Position numbers and translations under genes: made by a program
DNA from: Hyalella azteca
Taxonomy: Eukaryota > Arthropoda > Malacostraca > Amphipoda > Hyalellidae
DNA: 64,000 bases
Assembly (NCBI RefSeq): GCF_000764305.2
Contig: NW_025947080.1
Span: 124,001 to 188,000 of the forward strand
Direction: 5' to 3'
Notes under the pieces: generated by a model
Told to the model about the DNA's origin: nothing
Databases searched by the model: none
What the model saw: only the letters and a program-made list of their open reading frames with translations
In this document: piece after piece, positions 49,692-62,164 of the stretch
Layout: each line of letters opens with the position of its first letter
How positions within the stretch are numbered: position 1 is the first letter of the stretch

Positions 49692-50111
49692 ATGCTTGTG
49701 GTTTGTAAGGCCAGACAGCAGTGTTCGCAGGTCCTACGACAAACGAAGCTAAAACTCGGCGCATATTACGGAGATTTGTCTCTGAATTTGTCTCACGAGG
49801 AAAGTCTCCGAATAGCTTCAGTCTTATCCAAAATAATGTTCTCGTTAAGAAAACATATGAAAATCCCAGATAATGTTGTATTATATTTCATTAAATGTGA
49901 TAATTTAAGTAATTTGAGTTGTTCGGTATCATTACACAGGCTCTGCAGTTGGCACTATGCTAGTTTTTATCTGAACCTTATCAAAAATATAAATTATTTT
50001 AATTACGATCAGCTATCACGTGCACTTAACTTCCTAGTTTCAGACGTTCTATCATTTATATTTTATTTTGTGTTTTCCGAATCCGTTCTCCAGAATATCA
50101 AAATTAAATAA
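49692..50111 (+). pseudogene. ORF with weak Dicer/helicase-like segment
   Basis: A 139-codon open frame lies in the intron before the DGDL exon. Its first part, QQCSQVLRQTKLKLGAYYGD followed by LSLN, loosely resembles the helicase stretch QQxxVLRxxTxLxVGxYxGDLxxD of Dicer and RIG-I-like proteins. The rest is AT-rich and unrecognisable. It may be a decayed fragment of a copied gene or chance. The expected SLO2 exon is not encoded here. Confidence 0.25.
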
Positions 50112-50221
50112 TTAATTTAATAAATAATTTTTACTAAAATTAAATCATCAACTAGATTTTTATGAGATTTGTTCATGTTACCTGACCACAATCTCCCAAA
50201 AACTAGACCATTCTATTCATA

Positions 50222-50490
50222 TTCACTGTGTTTACATTCATCGTGTAAACATTAACCGGGCTCTCGTTCACTTTGTTCACATTCACCCTGTTCACATTCA
50301 TTGTGTTCACGTGCTACATGTTCACAATCACCGAGTTCACATCAAATTTATTCACAATCGCCGTGTTTACGTTGACTTTGTTTACATTCAATTCACGTTC
50401 ACTATGTTCACGTTCACCATGTTCACGTTCACCATCTTCACGTTCGCTATGTTCACATTCACCATGTTTACCTTCACTGTATTTATTCAC
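50222..50490. repeat. 12-base tandem repeat (gttcacattcac type), about 20 copies
   Basis: Variants of ttcaccatgttcacg and ttcacattcac. The ORFs here (FTFTMFTFT) come from the repeat. Confidence 0.9.
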
Positions 50491-50802
50491 ACAAGCTCCC
50501 GAGACACAACCTAATGAGATCCGAAACTTGCTTTCATAGGCCCTGTTATCCCTGCGTTGACTTGAATCATTCCCTTAATCTTCAAGCTTAACTTTGCAGG
50601 GCTATTGTTCTTGAGACTTTGCACTGCTGAATAGTTAGATGAATACACAGATGTGTACACACGTCTATATGCATGTTCGTTGTTTACATCTATTTGTATA
50701 GAGGCATAGATGTGTATGCTCGTCACTGGAGTGTTTCGAGGGTGATTACATGATTGCAAGATTTGCATATCTCAGATGTTGCCTCAGATGGCGAGAATCG
50801 TA

Positions 50803-50932
50803 CTTGTCTCAGCATGTGAGATACGTAGGTGTCTCAGCATGTGAGATACGTAGGTATCTCAGCACGTGAGATACGTGGGTGTCTCAGCATGTGAGATACG
50901 TAGGTGTCTCAGCATCTGAGACACGTACGTTC
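50803..50932. repeat. 25-base hairpin tandem repeat, five copies
   Basis: Units of gtctcagcatgtgagatacg then taggt. One copy, GTATCTCA-gcacg-TGAGATAC, is a perfect 8-base stem, and the other units are near-perfect. Confidence 0.9.
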
Positions 50933-52280
50933 TACCTGTTGTAAATGAACTTGGGTAAAATGAGTGAAAGTGGGTGAAAAAAGAGATTATACTTTTGCCT
51001 ACGGACCTGAGGAAATATTCTCTTGGATGTCTCAGTTTTTCAATGTGTGACTAATCGATTTTGTGTATTCAAAGGGTTGACTAACCTATTCGATCATACG
51101 ACTATATCTTTTTCTAATGGCCTATATTTTTTCAGTTATTCAATTTGTGATCAATAACTTTTTGTAATCTCATACTTTTTAATTTTTTAAACATTTTTTA
51201 TCCTCTCGTATATCTTAGTTCTTTAATTCGAGAAAAATTTATATTTCTATACTCTCCGCTGTTTCAGTTCATTGTACTTTGATCTAATTTATCCCATTCT
51301 CTTGGATATCTTAGTTATTCGATCTGAGAACAATACCTTTAAATGCAGTAATATCTAAAGCTATTTTCCTCAAAACAATATCTTCATTGAACAATATCTA
51401 TTGTTCCTGATAATCTCTTAGCTTTCCCAATTCTTCAATCCATTAAAAATCTTTCATTCTCTGTGCATGTTCTATGACTAATCCTTCATCGTTATTACCT
51501 TGCTTTAAGGTTGAACATTTTTAACATCCAAGGATCCTGTTTGAAGGCGAGTTAAACAAAATTTTCCTAGTGAGTTCGCACGCACATCGTAAATAATATA
51601 GTCAAGTTACAAATTCGGAACGAATTTGAAATTTTAATGGAAGCTAAATGTTCATTAAGCACTGATACATGAAATCGGAATAATATTTAATTTTATATTT
51701 GTTCCATTCAGAGAACATATTCGCGAATTGTCATCTCTATTTAGACGGACATAGCTAGGTTAGTTTGTATGCAAATCAATACGTGATGGATAAGAACTTT
51801 GCTTGAAACCCTTATTTATTTATTTGTTTATTATTATGTATCGTCGCACTAAATACTCAAGAAACCCGAACCAATATCGCGATCTTAACCATGAAAATAT
51901 CCCTATAAGTTTATTTATGCGCTGAATATTTTTAAAGTAAATCCTTAGGCCTTCCTATTTTTGCTTCAATAAATCAATAAGGCAGATACAATATCGTGAT
52001 TGCACTTTTTACCCGTTTTGTCTTGCAGGATAACGAATGCACAATATTTGCTAGATTCAGCTATCTTGGGGGCTTTTTTCGTTGAGCGAATTAATTTTCA
52101 GCCCTGAAACAGCCCTGATGAAAACAGCTGAATCGCTTGCATTAATGTTATGAATTGAATGCCAAACTAGCTTTCCACTTTTTCTTACTGGTTTTACTGT
52201 TATTGCTGATCTATTTACTTGAATTTCTTCTAATTGTAGTAAGTAGATGAGTAATAATATTGATTTTTTCATATTTTCAG

Positions 52281-52367
52281 GACGGAGACTTGACGAGGGC
52301 GAGAATGAGTGAAGCTGAAGCCTGCTTCATTTTAGCGGCTCGCCACTACGCTGATAAAACCGCGGCC
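52281..52367 (+). CDS. SLO2: SLO2 channel exon: RCK1, DGDLTRARM segment
   Basis: This 29-codon, phase 0-0 exon encodes DGDLTRARMSEAEACFILAA then RHYADKTAA, matching the RCK1 segment DGDLxRARMxEAEACFILAARxYADKTAA of arthropod SLO2. The acceptor atattttcag ends at 52280; the donor is gtacgt (52368). In the family, about 38 residues (roughly DxxVVLLSP...RVIYxQGSxLK) lie between the previous exon's AHPHLQ and this DGDL. I could not find them in 48449-52280. A 21-base tandem array starts shortly after this donor. Confidence 0.93.
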
Positions 52368-52384
52368 GTACGTTACAATAACTA

Positions 52385-52985
52385 TTTTATGCTTGCTATT
52401 TATTATGTTTGCGGTTATTTATTACGTTTGATCGTCGTTATTTATTATTTTTGTACGTTATTTATTGTGTTTGGCCGATATTTATTATTTTCTGCTCGTT
52501 ATTTATTATTTTCTGCTCATTATCTATTATTTCTGCTCGCTCTTTATAATTTTCTGCTCGTTATTTATCATTTTCTGTTCGTTATATATTATGTTTGCCG
52601 TTATTTATTACGTTTGGTCGTTATTTATTATGTTTGCTCGTTATTTTTTACTTTCTACTCGTTATTTATTATTTTTTGTTCGCTATTTATTATTTCCCGC
52701 TCGTTATTTATTATTTTCTGCTCGTTATATGTTGTGTTTGCCGTTATTTATTACGTTTGGCCGTTATGTATTATTATTGCTCATTATTTATTATTTTCTA
52801 CTCGTTACAGTATTTATTACTTTCTGTCCGTTATTTATTATTTTCTGCTCGCTATTTCTTATTTTCTGCTCGCTATTTCTTATTTTATGCTCGCTATTTC
52901 TTATTTTCTGCTCGCTATTTCTTATTTTCTGCTTGCTGTCCATTATTTTCTGCTCGGTATTTATTATGTTTGTTCGTTATTATTA
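52385..52985. repeat. 21-base tandem repeat next to the RCK1 exon donor
   Basis: About 28 units resembling tatttattattttctgctcg, some with tacgtttggccgt. It begins within about 20 bases of the gtacgt donor at 52368; the motif tgtacgttattta inside the array resembles that donor. Being a multiple of three, it yields long hydrophobic ORFs in three frames that have no known homologue and are not genes. Confidence 0.92.
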
Positions 52986-53715
52986 TGTTGTCAATACAGT
53001 CCCCAGGTGCTGGCGATTAAACTGCTTTGAGCAAATCAACAATCCTAATTGCTATCGCTTAGTATTGTTTTTTTAGGAAAATCGCAAGCTTGAACTGCTT
53101 TCATGCCGGTTTGATGAATGATTCGTGTAAACTATAATGAATTCCATATTCTCTAATATTAATGAATTCTAATTCTATAATAGTCCAAATGAAATAAATT
53201 AATGTAGAGTTAAATCTAAGCAACTCGTATGCACACAATCTGTTCCTTGCTTCAACAATATGAATTTGGGTATCTTTATATTGATATAAATATATAAATA
53301 ATTCTATTATTGTAACGATGTGTACACAGAAAATATTATTATCGCATAATAAGTTCAGGCATCTTTCTTAATTGGTACACAGACGAAAAATTGTACCAAA
53401 ATACGTTTTGTATTTTTTCTTTTGCATTTTTTCTCTTGTGCAACTGCGTAGAATTAACAAACTTGTTGGATCAATGAACCGTTAAAACTGTTTTTATTCA
53501 ATACTGCAACACAATAGAAAAGTCAAGATAAAGTTTCTTATCAGCACTCGAAGGTATAATTAATGATTTGACTATATTTAATTCACAACCAGTTGCAATT
53601 AACCTTTCTTTTTCGTCAAAATCGAGCCTTTTTTCATTCACAAACTACTTGTTCCAAGGATTTGTAATTTCTTTTCAAAAATAAAACCGTTGCAAATTTT
53701 TCACACAATCCTCAG

Positions 53716-53933
53716 GATGAGCACACGATCCTGCGATCCTGGGCAGTGAAGGACTTTGCACCGAGCATCCCTCAATACGTGCAGATTTTCCGACCAGAGA
53801 ACAAATTACACGTCAAGTTCGCTGAGCACGTCGTGTGTGAAGACGAATTCAAGTACGCGCTACTGGCCAACAACTGCATGAGTCCTGGCATATCAACACT
53901 CGTTACTCTGCTGCTGCATACTTCAAGGGGACA
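53716..53933 (+). CDS. SLO2: SLO2 channel exon: RCK1 core
   Basis: The exon encodes [20 protein letters not shown], then [40 protein letters not shown] and [12 protein letters not shown] plus two bases completing Gln with the next exon. This is the most conserved part of RCK1 in the family. The acceptor atcctcag ends at 53715 and the donor is gtgagt (53934). The length is 72 codons plus two bases. The last 47 or so bases and the donor are repeated at 54015-54063 within the next intron. Confidence 0.96.
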
Positions 53934-54014
53934 GTGAGTCTATAGATGGTGTTCATAATGTTTATTATAATTTAGGTATATGTGCATTGATAATTATAGT
54001 ATATTCTAATTAAT

Positions 54015-54140
54015 CTGGCATATCAACCCTCGTCACTCTGCTGCTGCATACTTCAAGGGGACAGTGAGTCTATAGATGGTGTTCATAATGTTTATTATTA
54101 AAATTTAGGTATATGTGTATTGATAATTATAATATATGCT
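54015..54140 (+). pseudogene. Duplicated 3' end of the RCK1 core exon with donor
   Basis: Bases 54015-54063 repeat the exon end from 53887 ([22 protein letters not shown] part) with two substitutions. They are followed by the same gtgagt donor and about 75 bases of the same intron, giving a tandem duplication with a period of 128 bases. No acceptor lies at its left edge, so it cannot serve as a full cassette exon; it could act only as a distal donor decoy. Confidence 0.9.
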
Positions 54141-56684
54141 AATTAATTAATTATCAATAAATATTAATTTATGTATTTTTCCATGTAATTATCCTAGAAT
54201 ACTATTATTGATTAATATTTAAAAATATTCGTCAATATCTCATAATAGTGAGCATATTTTCCCGTCAAAAACGGAACATTCCTTGAAGTATTTTTAACCT
54301 TTCATCCCAGAAAGGTAATTGATTTTATTTCTTAAACATTTCGATTCGTGACCCTTCCCCCCTAACAAAATTCGGGGTATGCTTCAGCCTCCGCCCCAGA
54401 GTTACTATAACATATATGTTCGCATAGAAGTTATTCTGGGTCAGTTGGCCAACTGATCGCAATCAGCGACTAGTCAGAACCTCCTGGCCGACTTTATGGT
54501 CTCCTGAGCGTAGGGCAAGAGTTGGCAGAATCCATTCAGTCCCCTCACCAGGCTCTGGTAGCTCTCTGATTCGGGGATCGGAATGTAGACCAAAAAGCGG
54601 ACATAGAGAAGCTGATTTACGTTCGGTCCGAGTCCTAGGCGGTTCCTAATTCAGGCTCGCCACCAACTCAAAATTTTGATATAGGGCCACTTTCATCGAA
54701 AATCATTTGATACTTTCGATTTTTTAAAGTGTATTTGTTGAATGATTTCGAAAATTGTGATTTTGGGGTTGCAAGATAAAGCAAGTACTAAAAACATTCT
54801 TGAAGTTTTAACTTGAACTATTGAATCACCAACTCTGTATTTCATTGCTTAAAATATTTATCTAAAAGGCAAATTGTGATTACAGTTCAGAGCGTGAACA
54901 ATTTTGTAGGGAACTAATCCCACGCATATGGAAAGTGACATTGTAAGAGATATATTTTCATATTGCCGACAAACCTATAGAATATTTATCGATGATCGTA
55001 AAGTACGAACGAGTCCATTTGCTAATTGCTATCGATTGTAGCAACGGGAGGCTTTTGGCCTAACCGAGTGGTCCGTTTGCCTGCGTTCAGTTTGCGACGT
55101 TTCGGCAGCGACTTCCAAGCGACTATTGAATCACATATTATATTCAATTTTCTTTCAAGTAATTTTCAAATATAAATTGAACTTAGGCGGAAATATCGGA
55201 TCGCAAAAAACATTTCTTCCTGATTATGGAGGTGCATTGACTTGATCGCATTTGCTCACAGAATTCGTGTGTAAATTTCACGTAAAATATTCATGTTTGC
55301 GTATTGTGCAAATTTGATTCTCTCGATTCAAGGACTTAAAATATCTAAAGAATCCCTAGAACTCTTTTTCAAATGCACTCTTTAAAAATAGCTAATCAAT
55401 TTTAACGTTTTTTTCTCGGACTTATCATGGCGATAAAGATTTAACTAGTACGATTTATGACCTCAATTTTGAGATAATAATTTTTAACGCGTTTTGTAGC
55501 GTATTTGATGTTAGATAGTATAATTTAACTAGTACGATTTAAGACCTGACCTCTTGTGACACGTCATGAATGTTTAACGTTAGTGAGGTCCGTAGGTCTT
55601 TGTTAAAAGCCTTGCTTATCGGATCCGCATTAGCAATGCAAAAGCTGGGGCAGCCATTCTCCAGCGACGTAAACTTAAAGCTGAAAATCTAGCTTGTTGC
55701 CAGGTTGAATTTCTTCTTTACTTTTGTTCATGGTAAGCGAACATTGTTAATTTATTTTTATTCTAAGTTTTAGTTTATTTAATTTTTATTTAATTCACTA
55801 AACCTTTCGAGCTTACTGTTACGAAAAAAAATTTGGATGTAGAAAGCATAGTATTTGGGATCAGAGTAAAGCTAATTTAAACATCTCTTAAACGGTGAAT
55901 TCTATCAATGCTCTTCTGAAGGCTGCATTTTCTGCCATATTAGCTGGTACATTTCAATAAATATATTGCACATCATATAGTGGTGGAAATACAGTACAAA
56001 ATACTTTTATCCCAGGATCTTCAGCCAATATTATCATATAGATCTATTTTTCATTCCTCATAAGCAGATGAATTTATGATTAAGCAGATTTATATGCTAC
56101 CAAAAGACTTTTAATTGGCATCGTATGTACTATTTAAAACTTGCAAATAAGTTAACGTGCATATCGTTAGGTAAACGTGTATAAATTCACACCACCTCCG
56201 AGTCGTTTGGAATACGCTTGAGAATTTGCACTCCATTCTGCGCCACGTTGATGCATGGTTTCTGGGCGCGACATTCTGGTCTCTTTTTTATCCCATAAAT
56301 AACGTTCTGGATCAACGGTAAATGCGTCTGCATTTCCCAAGTCAAGTACCAAAGATATGTGGGCTTTATGTCATCATGAACGCAAATGCTCACAAGAAAC
56401 TGAACTTTGCGCTAGGTTCTTCCTGCCAAGACAATTTCGCTAGCAAGTGCAGAATATCTCGAACTCGATAACTTTTTAATTTTTTTAGTACATACTTTGT
56501 CGTTCTAAAATCACACAAACATTTATCACTTTCTAATGAAATCAAAAGCATTTTTTCCGACTCATTCTCCCAAGAAACCAATTTTTAAAATCCAGTTTAA
56601 CAACAAAACATAATTTTTCTGTTCACTAAACACGCGATTTCCCTCAATACTAAACCTGCCACTAGCGCTATTTTGGTCCATTCC
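54141..56684. other. Intronic, no gene recognised
   Basis: A GC-richer island at about 54340-54670 interrupts the AT-rich intron and may be an old transposon fragment, but no motif is recognisable. Confidence 0.5.
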
Positions 56685-56810
56685 GTGATAATATAATGAT
56701 ATTATAGCTGATTATCAAGTGATAATATCAATAATACAATGATATTATCACCTAATAATATTATATCAATAATATTATATTATCACACTCACCGATAATA
56801 TAATATTATA
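56685..56810. repeat. AT-rich palindromic stretch before an acceptor
   Basis: Many taatattatatc and gataatatca inverted motifs directly precede the acceptor of the exon at 56820. Confidence 0.7.
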
Positions 56811-56819
56811 TTTTTGCAG

Positions 56820-56969
56820 GGAAGGTCAGGCCTCGCAAGAAGCATGGCATCGACTTTATGGTAAATGTTCCGGCAATGAAATCTACCACATCAACCTTAA
56901 AGACTCGCGATTCTTCGGGGAGTACGAGGGCAAAAGCTTCACATACGCTTCGTTCCACTCACATAGAAA
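56820..56969 (+). CDS. SLO2: SLO2 channel exon: RCK1 C-terminal part
   Basis: The exon starts with the last base of Gln and encodes [40 protein letters not shown] and TYASFHSHR plus two bases. [15 protein letters not shown] and [17 protein letters not shown] are typical of SLO2. The acceptor tatttttgcag ends at 56819; the donor is gtgagt (56970). Joining with the previous exon gives TSRGQ-EGQ and with the next gives HSHRK-FGVALVG, so both junctions are in frame. Confidence 0.95.
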
Positions 56970-57061
56970 GTGAGTGAAGATATAACTCATGCCATGTGTC
57001 TTTGATGTGTGTAAAGATACTAGCAATGGCCACGTGATACCAGCCATCGCCAATAATATGT

Positions 57062-57396
57062 CTTGTTAGATGGCTGAATTATTTGTTTGATTGCTGAACG
57101 ATTTATTAGATAGCTGAATGATTTGTTATATGGTTTAATGATTTATTAGATTGCTGACTAATTTATTAGATTGCTAAATGATTTGTTAGATGGCTGAATA
57201 ATTTGTTAGGTGGCTATATAATTTGTTGGATGGCTGAATTATCAATTAGATGACAGAGTAATTTATTAGATGACTATATAAATTGCGAGATGGCTGAATT
57301 ATTAATTAAAAAGCCGAATTATTTGTTGGATAGAGGAGTGATATGAAAGATGGCTGCATGATATTTTAGATATCTGAATGATTTATTACCTAATTA
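57062..57396. repeat. 20-base tandem repeat, about 16 copies
   Basis: Degenerate units of ttgttagatggctgaatgat filling most of the 481-base intron between two RCK1 exons. Confidence 0.88.
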
Positions 57397-57450
57397 ATCG
57401 ATTTATTTGAACCTGATTTTGAATTCGAACAATCGGTCAACCGTGTGCAG

Positions 57451-57851
57451 GTTTGGCGTAGCGTTAGTAGGAGTCCGTCCAGCGGAACTGCCCGAGTTTT
57501 ACGAAGACACGATCTTGCTGAACCCCGGACCACGACACATCATGCGGAAGACGGATGTGTGCTTCTACATGAGCATCACCAAGGAAGAAAATAGCGCCTT
57601 TGTGGTGGGAAATACGAACAGTCAAAACCCAACCGCGTCCACTATGGCTGATGGACGAAGAATATCCAACACAGGGATGGAGAGCACTGCTTATGTATCC
57701 AACACTAAATCCACGGAGCAGCAACTGGGTGGAGATGAAGCTGCTAGTGGTGAAGAAAAAACCACGGGAGATCGTCGTGGTGAAGAGGATGTGGAGAAAG
57801 GACTTATTGCCGAAGAATGTGAAGAAAGAGCTCGAGCCACCACGAGATCGG
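57451..57851 (+). CDS. SLO2: SLO2 channel exon: end of RCK1 and variable linker
   Basis: The 401-base exon (1 + 133 codons + 1) begins [20 protein letters not shown] and [20 protein letters not shown], then [12 protein letters not shown], which ends the conserved RCK1 domain. The rest is a hydrophilic linker of about 80 residues, rich in Ser, Thr, Glu and Arg, ending RARATTRS. Such a linker between the two RCK domains is poorly conserved in the family. The acceptor gtgtgcag ends at 57450; the donor is gtaagg at 57852. The open frame continues about 40 bases into the intron, but the donor phase (one base, g) matches the next exon exactly. Confidence 0.94.
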
Positions 57852-57899
57852 GTAAGGTTTGCACGTTCCACGGGTGTTACTTTGTCATATTTTAGTCCG

Positions 57900-60800
57900 T
57901 ATTTTCTATTCTTGCTGTCTTTTCTTGGTGTTTAGTCGGTGTCAGAATTTAAGTATTGTGTCATTTTGTGCATTTCTATGTATTGTACATTTGTGATTAT
58001 GATTTATTAAGGATTTCTGCGTCGATGATACTAGCTGTTTTGTGTCTTGATGATTCGAAAACATCAATGATCATTGAAACGCTGCTGATTCGAGTACAAA
58101 TTTTGCTGTTGTGATTACCTGCCAAAAGCAATTTCCAGTATACCGAGATTTTCCTTGAAGCGAACATTTTGTTTTTTACTCAATTTTCTTTTCATTGTTT
58201 AAATTGTGTGCTTATGAAAAATTTCGGTAATTTTGTCACTCATATCTAACTTTTTCAATTAAAAATTTTAAAATATCTGGAGAAACGCCATCATAATGAT
58301 AAATGAAGGTTTTAATCTCTAAATTTTTCCAGATTATCCTGAAACTAATTTATAAAGAATTTTATTACATATGAATTATTTTAAAAATTAATTGAGCATT
58401 TTCCTTTACTTTAAGGCGAACCCAGCGAGCTTTGCGAGATTAAAGTTAATGGTCTCGACGGTAGGATTTACTGCCTATTCATTTTGTTAATTTCAATCCT
58501 ATATTAATCTTGACTAATTAAATACAAGTATACAGTCAGAGTATCGTTAGCATGTTTTTACAAAATATCTTTAGCGAATTTCGGATAACGTGCGCTTATA
58601 AAATTCAAAAGCAATAAACAATTTGTACCATAATATAAATTTTTATTTAGATTGAATTTTTCCTTTATTGAATTCGAATTTACGATTGGCATTGTCCATC
58701 TAAAATTTACGAACAATTTGCCTTTTTTATCATTCCTATATTTACCTGTTGATTATATAATTCTTGAATTAAAATAGCTCCCGCTTAGACCGCTTACATT
58801 GTTCTAAGTAGACGAAAATATTCTACTCATGTTTAAAGTCGGCAATATCCAAATTAAAATATAGACTACTCATACCTCTAGTAGGATATATTTTAATTTT
58901 TCTCTATCATTTTTAGCATTTATCTTACTAGTCAGGGCAGATGATTGTCATAGATTTCATTGCAAAAATATAGTTTATCTTATGACGATCTTTTCTTTTT
59001 AAAGTCATTACAATTTATAGAGACTGCCTGTTGTTTTAGTTAACAGCTTTTATTTTAAGTGACTGCCAATCTTCTGAATCATACTATTCATCATTTCATC
59101 ACTTTTTATTCAATATATGATACTCTTTGAATTATGTTTGTTCCTAGGATGATTCCAGGATCAAATTATCGTTTTCTTAAAGCAATTATAATAAATTTAA
59201 TTCCCATGATGTTGATGCAAATAATAAAAAATAAATTAATAATGAATAAATAATAATTATTAATAATAAATTTCTATAGATATTCTGTGAACTTTTTTCA
59301 GTTTTTAGTTATGCTTTTATTCGTAATTTATTACAGATCGATTATACATAAATGTCTTCGAATAATCGAAGAATTAATTCGCCTTTAATATTTTAATAAC
59401 CGCCTTCATTTGCCTAAAACTTCATAATACAATTAATTATTTTCGGTATGTAGAGTTATAAAATTGTTGACATCTTTTTAGAGTAAAGATATATCTTGTT
59501 ACTGGCTCAAATTATGTACAAAATGTATAGACACTTGCATCGTTCTCACGTAAATTCTTAACAAACATGTTGTTTGAATTGTTTACAAATCATTACATAT
59601 TTGTTCCTGCAACATATTTTCGTGACTACATTTTTTGCCAAATAATATTATGTATATTATGGCAAAAATTTTAATTTTGTCAAATATATTATGGCACAAA
59701 TTTTAGTCACGAGAATATGTTGCACAATATATTCAATATACGAACAAAAATAAAATTTGATGTAATTATTAAATAAATCAAACATATATGTTCATTTCTT
59801 TGGTCGAATTTGCAAAAATAAATCATTTATTCTCAAAAGCTAAAACTTTAAAGAATAAAGAAACATCATTTGTTTTGTGGACATCGCCTTGAGTTCACTC
59901 CGTGCCTAACGATGCCACTAATTTGCACTCAAATTTGCACTCAAGCTCGGTATAATTAAGAAACTTTTTCACTGCAATTTTTACTATTGCATTGCACTCT
60001 TGGAAAACAATTATATAAATCATTTTCATTTTAACTCAATTTATTCATTTGATTTTGTGTGATTGTAATTTAACAGTTATTTTCTTTGTACTATCTCTTA
60101 ACTTGTAATTTCCTCGCATCGTTTGTTAACTAGATTTAGTTCATTTTGTGCACATTTTTCTCTGCTTATTATTTTCAGTGATTGTCTTTACTTCACTTTC
60201 TCTTCCCCTTGCACTATTAGCTATTATTCTTGGCTCCCATATTGTAATTCTTGGTAATATATCTGTAAAGTATTTCTTTATCCCTCAGGAAACTGTTATA
60301 GTATTCTGTCATAATGTAAACTATTTGAACTTTAAACTATCCTCTCCGCAACACATTTATCTCAGTAGTTGTAGTATAAAAGCATCTATTTTGAAGTGTA
60401 CCGTTCACTAACATCCTGTTAAGGACGTAACAGTTGACTTAGCTTTTCGTACTTCTCATGGTATTTACAAATGTCTCGTTTGACATTCTACGTCGTATTG
60501 CACTTGCGATAAAGTCTCCAAGGAATTGTCATTTTCATTTGATACTTTTGAGAAATAAAATCCTAAAATTTGAATTTTATGGCCGAATAATTTAGCATGC
60601 ACCTGGTTAGGTTTAGCATCGTCAGTGTTCGCTTTCTAAAGCTGAACTAGATTCGTATTCAATTTTATTTCCTGATTAAACAATACTCTTAATTCTCTCT
60701 TCTTTGCATAGGAGTAATTTTGGGTAGTACGCAAAAATTTAAATGTTTCTTATTGGTACAATCAAGTTGGACAAATTTATACACGTACAATCAAGTTGAA

Positions 60801-61711
60801 TAAAATGGTAGTTAAAAAAATCTCAAGATTTGTTTTTCTTTTTTTGCCTTTTTTCTGGAAACATCGGATTCTATCAAAATTGTGTTTCTACTTTTAAATA
60901 AGTTTTCAGTTTCAGTAGTATTTTGTTAGCGCTGGGTTTTTCTAATAGCCTCGAATTACTTTAAAATATTAACTTTCTGCACAATTCTCAATTCCTTGGA
61001 AACTTTTTCACGATATAAATCAAGTTGTGGCGGTTGTTTGGTCGGTCATCCTCTGTTAATTATCTAATAAAGTTCACTATTGCATCAGACAACAGGATTT
61101 GCATTTCCTTTACTTGTCGGCGTACTTTATCAATAAATAAATTTGTTTTACAGTGTTACTTGACTAAATTCAAATAAAAACAATTGCCAATTAACGAGTA
61201 CTTAATGCATGAAATGATTAAGCGTCACTGATGTCAATTCTACCAGAATTTTTAAAATGGATCAAAATTTATCATTAATGTTTCATGTACAGTGAACTTT
61301 TAAGGGAGAATCTTTACAATTTTTAGCACCGTTTAAATTTTCGATGACTACAATCATTCCATTAAAAGAATAGTAAAAAGCTATTATGGTTTTCCAACCA
61401 ATTTAATTATCCATATTATATTCTTAACATAAACAATACTATCTATTAGGCTAAGAAGCCTCCATTACAAACTCAAGATTTACACTTAGATTTTCTCTTT
61501 GAAATGTTTACCCGCAAATAATTTTTTAATCGAAAAAGTTCAAGAGTTTTCAGTCACATTTTTTCTATACTAGATATTTTTGGCGTTTTTCTAGAGGATC
61601 TTGACAAAGTTTGACCGACCGACAATCAGCCCAGAGAATTTGAGGTCCAAAAGCGGTTGCTCTGATGTTGACCTTAGCTGCTCACTGTTTCATCCGCCGT
61701 CACTACTCTAG
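57900..61711. other. Intronic, no gene recognised
   Basis: Long AT-rich intron. An inverted motif, acatattttcgtgactaca with tagtcacgagaatatgt, lies at 59610-59720. No coding signal was found. Confidence 0.55.
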
Positions 61712-61840
61712 GTCTGTCGCTTCCAGTTTCCGTGAACGAGCTTCAACGGAAATTAGAAGAAGAAGTGGAGAAACGAAGGGAAGAATGGGAGGCTGGACAA
61801 GGAAGAGGAGTCTTGAGAGAAGAGGCCCTTATCCGCGACC
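61712..61840 (+). CDS. SLO2: SLO2 channel exon: charged helical linker
   Basis: After joining with the previous exon's single base, it reads GLSLPVSVNELQRKLEEEVE then KRREEWEAGQGRGVLREEAL and IRD. It is a strongly charged, probably helical or coiled-coil segment in the linker between the RCK domains. The acceptor is ctactctag (ends 61711) and the donor gtgagt (61841). The length is two bases plus 42 codons plus one base, consistent in phase with both sides. Assignment rests on phase, composition and position more than on a family motif I can recall exactly. Confidence 0.82.
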
Positions 61841-62164
61841 GTGAGTAATTTTCTGTACAGTACGGCAGAAAAATTATAATTCCTTCCAAATTGTGTTTTC
61901 TTCTTTCTTTGACGGGGCCTTCCTCGAGTTGTTGGTGTTCGTGACAGGAAGTCTTGATTTTCTGAATTTCACTCTAGCTCTAGCTAAAAATACTGGAAGC
62001 CTAAATGACCTCGGTCTAGTTACTTTTGTTTGGCCTAGAAAAAAAATCTGCTGAAAATACACTTTGTAATGAATATTAATTCCCACCGCAAACACACAGT
62101 TTCCCTTAAGAGTATTTGCGCTAATCATGGAATTAGTAACAGAGTTATGTTGCGATAGAAGGAA

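Noticed and set aside
52260..53076. ORFs of 256, 203 and 141 codons that look like membrane proteins
   Set aside because: All lie in the 21-base repeat; only the first 29 codons (52281-52367) are a real SLO2 exon.
57464..57935. Alternative-frame and minus-strand ORFs over the RCK1/linker exon
   Set aside because: Shadows of the SLO2 exon at 57451-57851.
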